Source of the DNA: Candidatus Colwellia aromaticivorans
GTDB taxonomy: Bacteria > Pseudomonadota > Gammaproteobacteria > Enterobacterales > Alteromonadaceae
Assembly: GCF_003333305.1 (NCBI RefSeq)
Contig: NZ_QOLD01000082.1
Span: 1 to 50,869, forward strand
Reading direction: 5' to 3'
DNA length: 50,869 nt
Part shown: positions 1-8,417 of the stretch, one piece after another
How positions within the stretch are numbered: the first letter of the stretch is position 1
How the letters are laid out: the number at the start of each line of letters is the position of its first letter
Notes under the pieces: generated by a model
Databases searched by the model: none
What the model was told of the DNA's origin: nothing
The model's input: only the letters and a program-made list of their open reading frames with translations
Made by a program: the position numbers and the translations under genes

Positions 1-603
1 ACTTAGTTTATTTAATATTGCTTCTTTAAATTGGCTTGAATGCCTTTGATAGTACACTGTTGTTAACTTACCGCTCCCTGTTTATTTACTAAATTAATTG
101 AGGCGACAACAATCCTGACACAGGGGGTATTCAATCGAATACACTCATAAGATCCATCGACTAATAGACTTTCTAGGGTCACTTACAATTAATAAAAAAA
201 TCTGAGAGTTAACTTACAGTCTAAATATTAAGTTTCATATAAAATAACATGCCTATGCAGTTAGCTCAGGAAGAGCATGAAAAATCGGCTAATGTGACAC
301 TTAACACTTAAATAACCTAACTTTATGGGTTCAGTGTAACTTGAACTATCTATTCATAAAGTTCACTGCTCTTATTGTCACACCACCTGAGTTATGTGCA
401 TAGGCATGTAAAATAATAAATCTGTTGTGGAATAATTATATGACCGAAAATCAATACAAGATCGAACCCTCAAACATCAGCTGGTAAATGGGTTGGTATG
501 TAGTAATCCTTTCGAAGTATTCCTTCGCTGTTTGATGTAAAAATTGAGTCGGCAATTTTATACGTTGCTAATTTTAGGCTTTAAAAATAGCTTAGGAATT
601 TTT
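1..603. other. Gene-poor leading stretch
   Basis: No convincing gene is seen here. The stretch is AT-rich and holds the palindromic element at 247-409. An ATG at 440 opens a 15-codon frame ending in TAA, followed in the same frame by ATGGGTTGG and 14 further codons before TGA. The peptide M-G-W-Y-V-V-I-L-S-K-Y loosely recalls the start of DUF805 membrane proteins, so this may be a remnant, but it is too short to call. Bases 151-166 contain a short hairpin (gtattc/gaatac). Confidence 0.5.
247..409. repeat. MITE-like palindromic element with target duplication
   Basis: The ends are inverted repeats: ACATGCCTATGCA at 247-259 is the exact reverse complement of TGCATAGGCATGT at 397-409, and the match continues imperfectly inward (agttagctcagg against cctgagttatg). 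An internal stem aactttatg/cataaagtt lies in the centre. The element is bounded by the direct repeat AAAATA (241-246 and 410-415), as expected for a target-site duplication. It has no coding capacity. It is probably a non-autonomous transposable element; no transposase is visible in the window. Confidence 0.7.
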
Positions 604-954
604 ATGGATCTGGAAACGAATACTATGATTGGTTTGTTTATAGCGGGTTGAATGGTATTGACAACTTTTGTATCTGTAAACTCTAAACAAAAACAATTAA
701 ATAATCTTGATGATACAATACTTCACTTCGATAATTTAGAGCGTGTATGCAACCTTCAACAGGATAACCATGTTTTAAAAGATATTCAAAGTGCTTTAAA
801 GTTCTCAATGTCTACTTTTACAAGAGAGAAAATAAGGGGTGTTTATATTACAAAGAATACTGATACTGAGTACAATTTTAAAAGGCCATATTATCATGGG
901 GGTTCTTCTGAAGGCAAAAAGATAGGACATATTGATATTTATAAAGTTAGTTAA
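604..954 (+). pseudogene. Small membrane-anchored protein interrupted by in-frame TGA
   Basis: An ATG at 604 is preceded by AGGA (594-597) with 6-nt spacing, a good ribosome binding site. It reads MDLETNTMIGLFIAG and then meets TGA at 649-651. The same frame continues without a gap from ATG 652 for 100 codons to a stop at 952-954. Reading through the TGA joins IGLFIAG and MVLTTFVSV into one hydrophobic N-terminal segment, so TGA looks like a TGG (Trp) nonsense mutation. The ATG at 652 has no Shine-Dalgarno sequence of its own. The rest is soluble, lysine-rich and matches no family I recognise. It is either a recent pseudogene or a short form restarted at 652. Confidence 0.5.
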
Positions 955-1044
955 TGCTTTAGGTTGCCTTTATAACTATAATTACTGAGCTTTATTATAT
1001 TTATAGATAACGAAGTTGTTACAATTAATTTTAGGACTCAAATA

Positions 1045-1527
1045 ATGAATACATTACAAGTAGGCGATACAGCTCCAGCCTTCACTCTCCCTGATCAAGA
1101 TGACAACCCTGTATCTCTAAATGACTATATTGGGTCAAATGGAAAACAAGTATTAGTTTACTTTTATCCAAAAGCAATGACACCCGGATGCACAGTTCAA
1201 GCACAAGGTCTTCGCGATACTAAACAACAATTAAACGATTTAAACACGGTAGTTTTCGGTATATCCCCTGACGAGCCAAAGCGCTTAGCTAAATTTTGTC
1301 AGCGTGATGAATTGAACTTCACCTTGTTATCTGATGTAGATCACAAAGTTGCCGATGATTTTGGTGTTTGGGGCTTAAAGAAATTTATGGGTAAAGAATA
1401 CGATGGTATACACCGCTTAAGCTTTTTAATTGGCTTAGATGGGAAAATTAGCCATGTATTTAATAAATTCAAAACCAAAGATCATCATCAAGTAGTACTA
1501 GATGTATTAAATGAATTAACTAAATAA
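1045..1527 (+). CDS. bcp: Thioredoxin-dependent thiol peroxidase, Bcp/PrxQ family
   Basis: This is a peroxiredoxin that reduces H2O2 and organic hydroperoxides in the cytoplasm. The 160-residue protein has the family length. The peroxidatic cysteine is C49 in AMTPGCT, and FGVWGLKKFMGKEYDGIHR is typical of Bcp. In E. coli Bcp the resolving cysteine lies five residues on (ACGLRD); here that position is Gln (AQGLRD, Q54). The enzyme should therefore be 1-Cys, or resolve through thioredoxin/glutathione or another cysteine (a second Cys sits in AKFCQRDEL). A strong hairpin terminator follows at 1533-1571, separating it from the convergent perM. Confidence 0.95.
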   Translation: MNTLQVGDTAPAFTLPDQDDNPVSLNDYIGSNGKQVLVYFYPKAMTPGCTVQAQGLRDTKQQLNDLNTVVFGISPDEPKRLAKFCQRDELNFTLLSDVDHKVADDFGVWGLKKFMGKEYDGIHRLSFLIGLDGKISHVFNKFKTKDHHQVVLDVLNELTK

Positions 1528-1532
1528 TGTGA

Positions 1533-1571
1533 ATAATAACGGTAAGTGAGCTTTATACTTACCGTTATTAT
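1533..1571. terminator. Bidirectional terminator between bcp and perM
   Basis: A near-perfect 15-bp stem (taataacggtaagt at 1534-1547 pairs with acttaccgttatta at 1557-1570, plus A1533-T1571) closes a 9-nt loop. It sits between two convergent genes, so it can end transcripts from both sides, although the flanking T/A tracts are short. Confidence 0.75.
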
Positions 1572-1592
1572 ATTCAAAAATATCGTTAACAG

Positions 1593-2660
1593 TTACGCCT
1601 CTTGTTCTGTCTGCGTAGTAGAAGTCCACGCATTAATGACAGCCTTCACTAATGTCGCTAATGGAATAGCAAAAAACACTCCCCAAAAGCCCCATAACCC
1701 GCCAAAAAATATAACCGCTATGATAATAGTGACAGGGTGTAAATTAACCGCTTCAGAAAACAATAATGGCACAATAACATTACCATCAAGTGCTTGAATG
1801 ATACCATATGCCAACATCACATAGCCTAACTCATTACTATAACCAAATTGAAACAAGGCAACTAAAAAGACAGGAATAGTGATTACAGTCGCACCTACAT
1901 AAGGTACTAATACTGACAAACCAACCAATACCCCTAATAAAACGGCATATTGTAAATCAAGGAGAATAAAAGCAATGGTTGTTGAAATACCAACAATTAA
2001 AATCTCAATCACTTTGCCACGAATATAGTTCATTATTTGCTGATTCATTTCCTTACCAACTTGTATCGCCATACGGCGCTCTTTTGGGAAAAAAACAGCC
2101 ACACTAGCCAATAAGTCACTTTTATCTTTAAGAAAGAAAAACACCATTAAGGGCACTAAAATGAGATAAATCATTATAGCAACTATGTCAGAGATAGAAT
2201 TTAAAGAGGCCGTTAGCGCTAACTCCCCCCACTCAAGCAGTTTTTCTTTTACTGCAGCAATAAACGTTTCTATTTGCGATGCTTGAATAATATCAGGGTA
2301 TTGTTCAGGTAACGTTAATAAATACTGCTGACCTTGAGAGATCATATGCGGTACTTCTTGCAATAGACTACTACTTTGTTTCCAGATAATAGGCATTAAT
2401 CCAAACATTGAAATTAACGAAATACCGACAAAAGTAGCCACGACGAAGGCCGTCGCTCCCGTACGAGATAAGTTAAGGTTTACCATTTTATTTACAGGTA
2501 AATCTAATAAGAAAGCTATCGCCAAGGCAACTAATACTGGCATAAGTAGTTGACTAAACAAGGCAATAAATAAAAATGAACATGCCAAAATCAGCACTAA
2601 TGTCACCGCATGAGGATCTGAAAAATGACGTGTATACCAGTTGCGGAACAACTTAAACAT
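1593..2660 (-). CDS. perM: AI-2E/PerM family permease
   Basis: A 355-residue polytopic inner membrane protein of the AI-2E transporter (UPF0118) family. The N-terminus (NWYTRHFSDPHAV) matches the PerM subgroup. Two hydrophobic hairpins lie at about residues 20-90, a soluble amphipathic stretch at about 100-155, and further TM helices at 155-345, including the family motif region PYVGATVITIP and GGLWGFWGVFFAIPL. The substrate is uncertain; some relatives export autoinducer-2 or act in Na+/H+ exchange. It lies 30 bp downstream of the TusA-like gene and is probably co-transcribed with it. The bcp-perM-bepA neighbourhood is conserved in Gammaproteobacteria. Confidence 0.85.
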   Translation of the reverse strand: MFKLFRNWYTRHFSDPHAVTLVLILACSFLFIALFSQLLMPVLVALAIAFLLDLPVNKMVNLNLSRTGATAFVVATFVGISLISMFGLMPIIWKQSSSLLQEVPHMISQGQQYLLTLPEQYPDIIQASQIETFIAAVKEKLLEWGELALTASLNSISDIVAIMIYLILVPLMVFFFLKDKSDLLASVAVFFPKERRMAIQVGKEMNQQIMNYIRGKVIEILIVGISTTIAFILLDLQYAVLLGVLVGLSVLVPYVGATVITIPVFLVALFQFGYSNELGYVMLAYGIIQALDGNVIVPLLFSEAVNLHPVTIIIAVIFFGGLWGFWGVFFAIPLATLVKAVINAWTSTTQTEQEA

Positions 2661-2690
2661 ATTTATCCTATTTTAAAATTGAGATTAGTT

Positions 2691-2912
2691 TTATTTACTT
2701 GATATGGTAATTTTAACCCTACCATTGTCAATAAGACTTTGGTTATAACTGTAACCCAGCTTGTTAAGTAGTTTGGGGATATCTTCAATTGAACCTTTAT
2801 CCGCAATGGTTAAAAGACAAATATCACCCTTTTGCATTTTTTTTAATTGTAAACGTAAATTAACCAATGGCAGAGGGCATTTCTCATCACTGGCATCATA
2901 TTCAAAGATCAT
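2691..2912 (-). CDS. TusA-family sulfurtransferase
   Basis: A 73-residue protein of the SirA/TusA/YedF fold. The hallmark CPLP (CPxP) motif begins at C12, followed by LVNLRLQLKKM. The cysteine can carry a persulfide in sulfur relay. It is shorter and more divergent than TusA itself, so its partner (tRNA thiolation, Moco or other) cannot be assigned. It precedes perM on the minus strand with a 30-bp gap, an arrangement found in several gammaproteobacteria. The call is firm at family level only. Confidence 0.85.
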   Translation of the reverse strand: MIFEYDASDEKCPLPLVNLRLQLKKMQKGDICLLTIADKGSIEDIPKLLNKLGYSYNQSLIDNGRVKITISSK

Positions 2913-3020
2913 TTTATATTTCTTTACCTATTTGCTTTTTTTTAACAAGGTAATCTGAGACAATTATCGCTGACATACTATCTTAAGTGCTGTCATTAAA
3001 ATAGCAGGAAATAAAACTAA

Positions 3021-3650
3021 ATGAGTAGCTTAGCTAAAAAGCCTAACTTAAAAGAAATTAACGCCCTTAAAAAAAAATTAAATTGGGGAGATGTTCCTGC
3101 AATCTATAGCTTAGTGGCCTCATCATTAAGTGAATTAGACGGTATTTTATCTCATGGATTTGATAGTGCCTATAAAACTATTTTAGATCGTAACACATGG
3201 AATTTGCAGGCATTAAATGGCTATAGAGATAGCGATGGTAATATACAGGTAAAAATTAAGCCTAAATTAATTTTACGCCATGATTATAATGATATGGGCT
3301 ATGAGTTACTTTGCTACCCTATCGTTGATGGTGAGCGAATTAACCATCCGTTAGTGCGAGAGCATACATGCCCTTTTCAAACATGGCTGCCAGAAAGCAT
3401 GCGTATGCTTTTTAGAATAAATAGCTTAGTTGCCTTTTCAATATTTACTTACCAAAATGGCGATGAAGCAGACTTAGCTTTAATCAAATATGCTTATTAT
3501 AGCGTTGAAAAATTAATTAAAATATTATCCGAATCTTTTGAGCTTGTTGAGGTCGAAGGTTATAGCATTGCCGAATTCTATCAAGAAATTGATCGAAGAA
3601 ATGGCAACATACTAAATAGCGATGTCACTCAAAAGCCTTCTGAGAATTAA
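3021..3650 (+). CDS. Conserved hypothetical protein, 209 aa
   Basis: I do not recognise the family. The start ATG at 3021 has AGGA at about 3005-3008. The protein is soluble with no signal peptide or TM helix. It is rich in aromatic residues and charged helices, with a central beta-like part (NIQVKIKPKLILRHDY, GYELLCYPIVDGERI) and a C-terminal helical part (YYSVEKLIKILSESFELVEVEG). It lies between the perM block and bepA, where E. coli has nothing equivalent. AT-rich codon use is like its neighbours, so there is no sign of recent transfer. Confidence 0.6.
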   Translation: MSSLAKKPNLKEINALKKKLNWGDVPAIYSLVASSLSELDGILSHGFDSAYKTILDRNTWNLQALNGYRDSDGNIQVKIKPKLILRHDYNDMGYELLCYPIVDGERINHPLVREHTCPFQTWLPESMRMLFRINSLVAFSIFTYQNGDEADLALIKYAYYSVEKLIKILSESFELVEVEGYSIAEFYQEIDRRNGNILNSDVTQKPSEN

Positions 3651-3719
3651 TTTTTTATTTTCATATTCTTTTAACCCTCTATTTTATTTATGCTCTTTAT
3701 TTAATAACAGGAAACCGTA

Positions 3720-5186
3720 TTGTTTAATATTAAGCCATTTTTTCTTGCTTGTGCATTAACAGTAGTGATTGCAAGTTCATGCTCTTTTAATGTTGAGGCC
3801 AATGGTCAGAATAATAAAAACAAACTTCCCGAAATAGGTATTTCAGGCTTTAGTGTCCTTTCTTTAGAGAAAGAACGACAAATAGGCCAAGCCATGATGC
3901 GCCAATTACGCGCTAGCCAACCACTAATTCAAGACCCTGTATTAATAGAATATATTAACCATTTAGGTAATCAATTAGTTAAAAATGCCCAAGATGTTAA
4001 TTACGCCTTTAAGTTTTTTTTAATCAATAATAATGAACTCAATGCCTTTGCTTTTTTTGGTGGTCATGTTGGCATTCATAGTGGTCTTTTAACGACAGCA
4101 GATACTGAAAGTGAACTTGCTTCTGTCATTGCTCATGAAATTTCTCATGTTACTCAACGTCATTTAGCACGCAGGATAGAATCCCAGAGTAGAAGCCAAA
4201 CATTATCAATGGCAGGAATGGTATCTGGAATATTATTAGCATTAGTAAACCCTACTGTTGGCATGGCAGCATTGAGTGCATCGATGGCGGCATCACAACA
4301 AGCTAGTATCAACTATACCCGTGGCAATGAAAAAGAAGCAGATAGAGTTGGTATTGCACTATTAGCGAACAGTAACTTTGACCCTCAAGGCGCACCAAGC
4401 TTTTTTAGTAAAATGTCCGCAAAGTATCGCTATGCAAGCAAGCCGCCTGCAATGTTATTAACTCACCCATTGCCAGAGTCTCGTATTGCCGATGCGAGAC
4501 AACGCGCGCACAACTATCCCGTTAGACAGCTAGCACCAAGCTTACAGTTTGAATTAGCTAAATCTAGAATTCAAGCGCGTTATCAAGCTAAGCCAAAACA
4601 GAGTATAAGTTATTTCAAAGAACAATTGAGTAAGAAAAAATATAGGTTAAAAGCTGCAGCCGAATACGGATTAGCAGTATCTTATCTTGAAAATAAACAA
4701 TATCATTCAGCTAAAACACTGCTTGAATCTTTACTAAAGCAGGATAAACATAACCTGTTTTATATCGATGTACTTACCGATGTTTATTTGGCATTGAAAG
4801 AGTATGATAAAGCATTAACACTTTTGGCCAACTTAGCTTTATATATGCCTAATAATCAAGTTATCAGCTTAAATTATGGTAACGCGTTATTGAGTGCAGG
4901 CAAATATGAGCAAGCAGAGACGGTATTACAAGACTTTTTACTCGTGAATTCAGGTAACTTCATTGCCTATGATTTATTAACCACCGTTTATCGAAAGCAA
5001 GATAAAAAAGGCTTAATGCATACAGCTAAAGCTGAAGTATTAGCTTTGTTAGGTGCCTACAGCAAAGCTGTTGATGAATTACAAACCAGCTATAGCTTAG
5101 TAGAAGAACAACCATTACTACAAAAACGGATAAAAGCACGCATTTTACAATTTCAAGAACAAGAGAATAAGTTAAAACGCTTATAG
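3720..5186 (+). CDS. bepA: Periplasmic M48 metalloprotease / chaperone BepA
   Basis: A beta-barrel assembly-enhancing protease acting in the periplasm on LptD and BAM substrates. The start is TTG at 3720 with AGGA 7 nt upstream. A hydrophobic signal peptide covers residues 1-28; a Cys at 21 (IASSC) makes a lipoprotein conceivable but the lipobox is poor. The zinc site is HEISH (139-143) with Glu in NEKEADR (about 206). H249 in THPLPESR corresponds to the E. coli switch histidine. The C-terminal half (about 280-480) is TPR-like. Length (488) matches BepA. It starts the cluster bepA-arsC(yfgD)-DUF2069, with 54 bp to the next gene. Confidence 0.93.
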   Translation: MFNIKPFFLACALTVVIASSCSFNVEANGQNNKNKLPEIGISGFSVLSLEKERQIGQAMMRQLRASQPLIQDPVLIEYINHLGNQLVKNAQDVNYAFKFFLINNNELNAFAFFGGHVGIHSGLLTTADTESELASVIAHEISHVTQRHLARRIESQSRSQTLSMAGMVSGILLALVNPTVGMAALSASMAASQQASINYTRGNEKEADRVGIALLANSNFDPQGAPSFFSKMSAKYRYASKPPAMLLTHPLPESRIADARQRAHNYPVRQLAPSLQFELAKSRIQARYQAKPKQSISYFKEQLSKKKYRLKAAAEYGLAVSYLENKQYHSAKTLLESLLKQDKHNLFYIDVLTDVYLALKEYDKALTLLANLALYMPNNQVISLNYGNALLSAGKYEQAETVLQDFLLVNSGNFIAYDLLTTVYRKQDKKGLMHTAKAEVLALLGAYSKAVDELQTSYSLVEEQPLLQKRIKARILQFQEQENKLKRL

Positions 5187-5240
5187 GCAATTGTACGTAT
5201 TCACCATTAATTATTAAACTTTACTAAAAGAAACAAACTT

Positions 5241-5582
5241 ATGTTAACTATTTATCACAACCCAAGATGCTCTAAAAGTCGTCAAACACTAGAGTTAATC
5301 CAACAAAACTCGGCTAAAGAACTTACCATTGTTGAATACCTTAAACAGCCGCTAACACAAGTAGAGATTACACAGCTTTTATCGCTACTCTCATGTAAAC
5401 CTAGTGATATGATGAGGGTAAAAGATCCTGAATTCAAAGAGCAAAGCTTAGCAAATGCGAGTGACGAGCAATTAATTGATGCAATGGTTACTACACCAAA
5501 GCTTATTGAGCGTCCAATTGTTAGTGATGGCAATAGAGCAATTATTGGTCGTCCACCAGAAAATGTTTTGGCTTTATGCTAA
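5241..5582 (+). CDS. ArsC/YfgD family glutaredoxin-dependent reductase
   Basis: A 113-residue thioredoxin-fold protein of the ArsC family. C10 in HNPRCSKSRQ is the catalytic cysteine, and the C-terminal LIERPIVSDGNRAIIGRPPE carries the conserved arginines. Placement right after bepA matches E. coli yfgD, so this is probably the chromosomal YfgD type rather than a dedicated arsenic-resistance enzyme; no ars genes are nearby. It is likely co-transcribed with bepA and with the DUF2069 gene 22 bp downstream. Confidence 0.9.
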   Translation: MLTIYHNPRCSKSRQTLELIQQNSAKELTIVEYLKQPLTQVEITQLLSLLSCKPSDMMRVKDPEFKEQSLANASDEQLIDAMVTTPKLIERPIVSDGNRAIIGRPPENVLALC

Positions 5583-5604
5583 TTAAATAGGTAATAGCGA
5601 ACAA

Positions 5605-6000
5605 ATGAACAAACAAAAAATATCCACCAACAATTTGAAAAAAATAGCACTCTTTGGCTATTTTTCTTTACTTTTTTTTATGCCTTTATGGTTATTAGTA
5701 TTATCTCCTAGTGAGGGTTTAAGTGCTTCAACAACGTTATTACTCTTTGTTTTACCATTACTATTTCCGTTAAAAGGGCTATTACAAGGCAATCCATTTA
5801 CCTATGCTTGGGCAAACTTTATTGTACTTATTTATTTTTTACATAGTTTAACCACATTATGGGTATTACCAAACGATAGGGTTTGGGCAGTATTAGAGCT
5901 GATTTTTGCCACTATGATGTTTTTAGGCTGTAGCTATTATGCGAAATATAGAGGACAAGAGCTCGGTCTTAGTATTCGAAAAAAGAAAGAAGATAAATAA
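5605..6000 (+). CDS. DUF2069 inner membrane protein
   Basis: A 131-residue protein with four predicted TM helices (about residues 14-33, 42-58, 68-84 and 90-112) and a basic C-terminal tail (IRKKKEDK). The pattern, including ANFIVLIYFLHSLTTLW, fits DUF2069, a family that often follows yfgD/wrbA in gammaproteobacteria. Function is unknown. It is the last gene of the bepA cluster; a small hairpin (agcc-ttac-ggct, 6001-6012) follows the stop codon. Confidence 0.85.
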   Translation: MNKQKISTNNLKKIALFGYFSLLFFMPLWLLVLSPSEGLSASTTLLLFVLPLLFPLKGLLQGNPFTYAWANFIVLIYFLHSLTTLWVLPNDRVWAVLELIFATMMFLGCSYYAKYRGQELGLSIRKKKEDK

Positions 6001-6036
6001 AGCCTTACGGCTATGATTAAACACCTGTTATTCATA

Positions 6037-6091
6037 TACCCAAAAAACATCAAGATGAAGGGTTTATCTTGAATGATAAATGCCTTGGGTA
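6037..6091. repeat. Compound palindrome between DUF2069 and DUF1244
   Basis: An outer inverted repeat TACCCAA (6037-6043) / TTGGGTA (6085-6091) encloses an inner stem TCAAGAT (6050-6056) / ATCTTGA (6066-6072). The ATACCC edge and internal caagatg resemble the termini of the longer dispersed repeat seen at 9357-9625, so this may be a short relative. Confidence 0.5.
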
Positions 6092-6136
6092 AATAAATCA
6101 CTCGTTGATATAACAGTTTTATTAAAAAGGATAACC

Positions 6137-6424
6137 ATGAATAAAGAAATTGAAATTCAAGCAGCAGTCTTTCGCCGCTTATTAGCCCACTTAGATAACC
6201 GTAAAGATGTACAAAATATAGAGCTTATGAACCTAGCAGGCTTTTGTCGAAATTGTTTTAGTAAATGGACGGTAGCGGAAGCTGAGAAGCTAGGTGTTAA
6301 CGTTGATATTGATACTGCTCGCGAGCAAGTTTACGGCATGCCCTATAGTGAATGGAAAGAAAAGCATCAACTACCTGCCACTGAAGAACAATTAGCAAAA
6401 TTTAATGCCGTAAATAAAAGCTAA
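6137..6424 (+). CDS. DUF1244 family protein
   Basis: The ATG at 6137, preceded by AAGG, gives a 95-residue protein; an upstream in-frame ATG at 6080 falls in the repeat region and is unlikely. Small, acidic and soluble, with the family core LMNLAGFCRNCFSKW followed by YGMPYSEWKEKHQ. The two cysteines in CRNC could bind metal. Found widely in proteobacteria as a single-domain protein of unknown role. Confidence 0.85.
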   Translation: MNKEIEIQAAVFRRLLAHLDNRKDVQNIELMNLAGFCRNCFSKWTVAEAEKLGVNVDIDTAREQVYGMPYSEWKEKHQLPATEEQLAKFNAVNKS

Positions 6425-6474
6425 GTAATCAAGACCTGAAAGTGGAAATTCAACGTTCATCAAGTGAATGATGT

Positions 6475-7188
6475 TCAATGAAATTCCGCTACTTCTTCTT
6501 CAGTTAAATTACGCCACTCACCCGGCGTTAAATCTGCTAATTTAAGTGTGCCAATTTGCTCTCGATGTAAACCAATAACTCTATTTCCTACTGCTGCAAA
6601 CATTCGTTTAACTTGATGATATCTACCTTCCGTTATGGTTAACAGTACTTCGTTATCAACGTCGGTATCAGTCACTAATGCTAAAATAGCCGGTTTAGTT
6701 AAAGATGATTCACCTTGTAATTGTATGCCTTGGGTAAACTGTTCAATAAGTGCAATTGACTTTTCAACGGTGATTGGATTTCTAAGCCATACCCGATAAA
6801 TTTTTTGGCATTCTTTTTTAGGTGAAATAACATTGTGCGACCAACGGCCATCGTCTGTAATTAGTACTAAGCCTGTGGTATCGGCGTCCAAACGCCCTGC
6901 AATGTGCAAATCAAACGCTTTATCAACATCAAGAAAATTTAATACTGATGGATAGCCTTCATCAACATTAGAGCAAATGGTATCGGCTACTTTGTGTAAC
7001 ATAAAATAACGTGAACCACGAGCTGTTAACGTTTGACCATCAATTTCAATGTTATTATTTTCATGTACCTGCATAGCGGGATTTTTTGCAATGTCGCCAT
7101 TAACCCTAACTTCACCACTTTTAAGTAACTTTTTTGCTTCACTTCGTGTTAATTCAGTACTTTTACAAATAAATTTATCTAATCGCAA
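6475..7188 (-). CDS. rsuA: 16S rRNA pseudouridine(516) synthase RsuA
   Basis: Isomerises U516 of 16S rRNA. The N-terminal S4 RNA-binding domain (MRLDKFICKS..., residues 1-45) is followed by the RsuA catalytic domain. The catalytic Asp is D101 in AGRLDADTTGL, and the C-terminal motif EGRYHQVKRMFAAVGNRV is diagnostic. At 237 aa it is close to the E. coli 231. It starts 17 bp after roxA, so the two ribosome-modifying enzymes probably form an operon. Confidence 0.95.
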   Translation of the reverse strand: MRLDKFICKSTELTRSEAKKLLKSGEVRVNGDIAKNPAMQVHENNNIEIDGQTLTARGSRYFMLHKVADTICSNVDEGYPSVLNFLDVDKAFDLHIAGRLDADTTGLVLITDDGRWSHNVISPKKECQKIYRVWLRNPITVEKSIALIEQFTQGIQLQGESSLTKPAILALVTDTDVDNEVLLTITEGRYHQVKRMFAAVGNRVIGLHREQIGTLKLADLTPGEWRNLTEEEVAEFH

Positions 7189-7205
7189 TATTTAAGTCCT
7201 CTAGC

Positions 7206-8360
7206 TTATTCACTTGCCTCAACCCAAAACCAAAAACCTTGATCAAGTAACTCTATCATTAAGATAAGAAATTGTTCATTGTCATACCATGGTGCTAATT
7301 CATCTGAGGTGACGATGGATTGATCGCATAATAATTTAATCACAGGAACAATATCGCTAGAAACGTTCTTCTGCTCACCATTGATATAAAAAACACCGTC
7401 GTTAATCGTGTCTTCAAAATAAAACGCTCTAAGTCCACCTAAACGCTTAATACTATGAATAGTGAGTAACTGTGACACTTCATCACGAGCAAACGGCTCA
7501 TCACTGGGCATTAAGTCTAATTCATGCTTGGCATTGGTTAAAAATTTACCAACAAAGCTTTTAAACACTTGTTCATTTTCAAGTAGGTTGCTTAACTGAC
7601 TTTTAAGACTATGGTAATCATTATTAGTAATTTCTCCGCTATGAGTGATGGCTTGACGATCGGTATCTTCAAGTAGCTCGGTTCCCAATTCATTATCAAT
7701 AAGGTGATCGGCTAATGCGCTTAATAAGCTCACAGTGGAATTTGCGCGAAATCCAACAGAAAAACTCATTGATGGCTCTAATGCAATACCTTCATGGGGA
7801 AAGCCAGGGGGAATATAAAGAATATCTCCGGGCTCTAATTCAACATCAATAATCGCTTCGAATGCTTCAACATGCAGCAGCGCCTCATGGGCAATCACTT
7901 CGGTCTGTTTACTATTAGCACCAACACGCCAATGACGCTTGCCTGAGCCTTGACAAATAAATACATCATAATTATCAACGTGAGGACCAACGCCACCACC
8001 AGCAGTAGCAAAACTAGCCATTAAGTCATCCAATCGCCAGTGAGGAATAAATCGAAAAGGCTCAATTATTTCTGCCGCTTCTTCGCTAAAGTTATCCAAG
8101 GCTTGTACCACTAATGACCAGTTGTTATCGCCAAGATGCTCATACTTTTCAAATGGACCAAATTCAGCTTGCCATTCATCGCCATTTTTATACACCAAAC
8201 GCGACTCTACCGCCTCTTCCATCGCTAAACCGGCTAATTCATCAGGTAATATTGGGTCGACAAAGTTTTTAAATCCCTGTTTAATGACAACAGGCTTCTT
8301 CTGCCAATATTGTGTTAAGAATTCATTTTGACTCATTTGGTTTAAATCTAAGGTAAACAT
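7206..8360 (-). CDS. roxA: Ribosomal protein L16 arginine hydroxylase RoxA (YcfD)
   Basis: A JmjC-type Fe(II)/2-oxoglutarate oxygenase that hydroxylates an arginine of ribosomal protein L16. The iron triad is H127 and D129 in GPHVDNYDVF and H189 in PGFPHEG, near the E. coli positions 125/127/187. GSGKRHWRVG follows the first motif as in YcfD. The C-terminal about 170 residues form the dimerisation and winged-helix-like region. At 384 aa it is slightly longer than E. coli (373). First gene of a roxA-rsuA pair. Confidence 0.93.
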   Translation of the reverse strand: MFTLDLNQMSQNEFLTQYWQKKPVVIKQGFKNFVDPILPDELAGLAMEEAVESRLVYKNGDEWQAEFGPFEKYEHLGDNNWSLVVQALDNFSEEAAEIIEPFRFIPHWRLDDLMASFATAGGGVGPHVDNYDVFICQGSGKRHWRVGANSKQTEVIAHEALLHVEAFEAIIDVELEPGDILYIPPGFPHEGIALEPSMSFSVGFRANSTVSLLSALADHLIDNELGTELLEDTDRQAITHSGEITNNDYHSLKSQLSNLLENEQVFKSFVGKFLTNAKHELDLMPSDEPFARDEVSQLLTIHSIKRLGGLRAFYFEDTINDGVFYINGEQKNVSSDIVPVIKLLCDQSIVTSDELAPWYDNEQFLILMIELLDQGFWFWVEASE

Positions 8361-8417
8361 ATTTTTATCTAACCTGTATTAATATTAATCGTCACTCATA
8401 ACGCCATGTTAACAATT

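Noticed and set aside
440..535. Short frames starting MTENQYK and MGWYVVILSKY as a gene
   Set aside because: Only 15 and 15 codons separated by a stop; at most a remnant of a DUF805-like gene, too short to support.
649..651. TGA as a selenocysteine codon
   Set aside because: It lies in a hydrophobic helix, there is no redox motif and no SECIS-like hairpin directly downstream; a Trp nonsense change is simpler.
8300..8360. Whole-gene frames on the strand opposite roxA, aspS, bkdB, pgm and others
   Set aside because: They are antisense shadows without ribosome binding sites or family signatures, while the opposite strand has clear conserved proteins.
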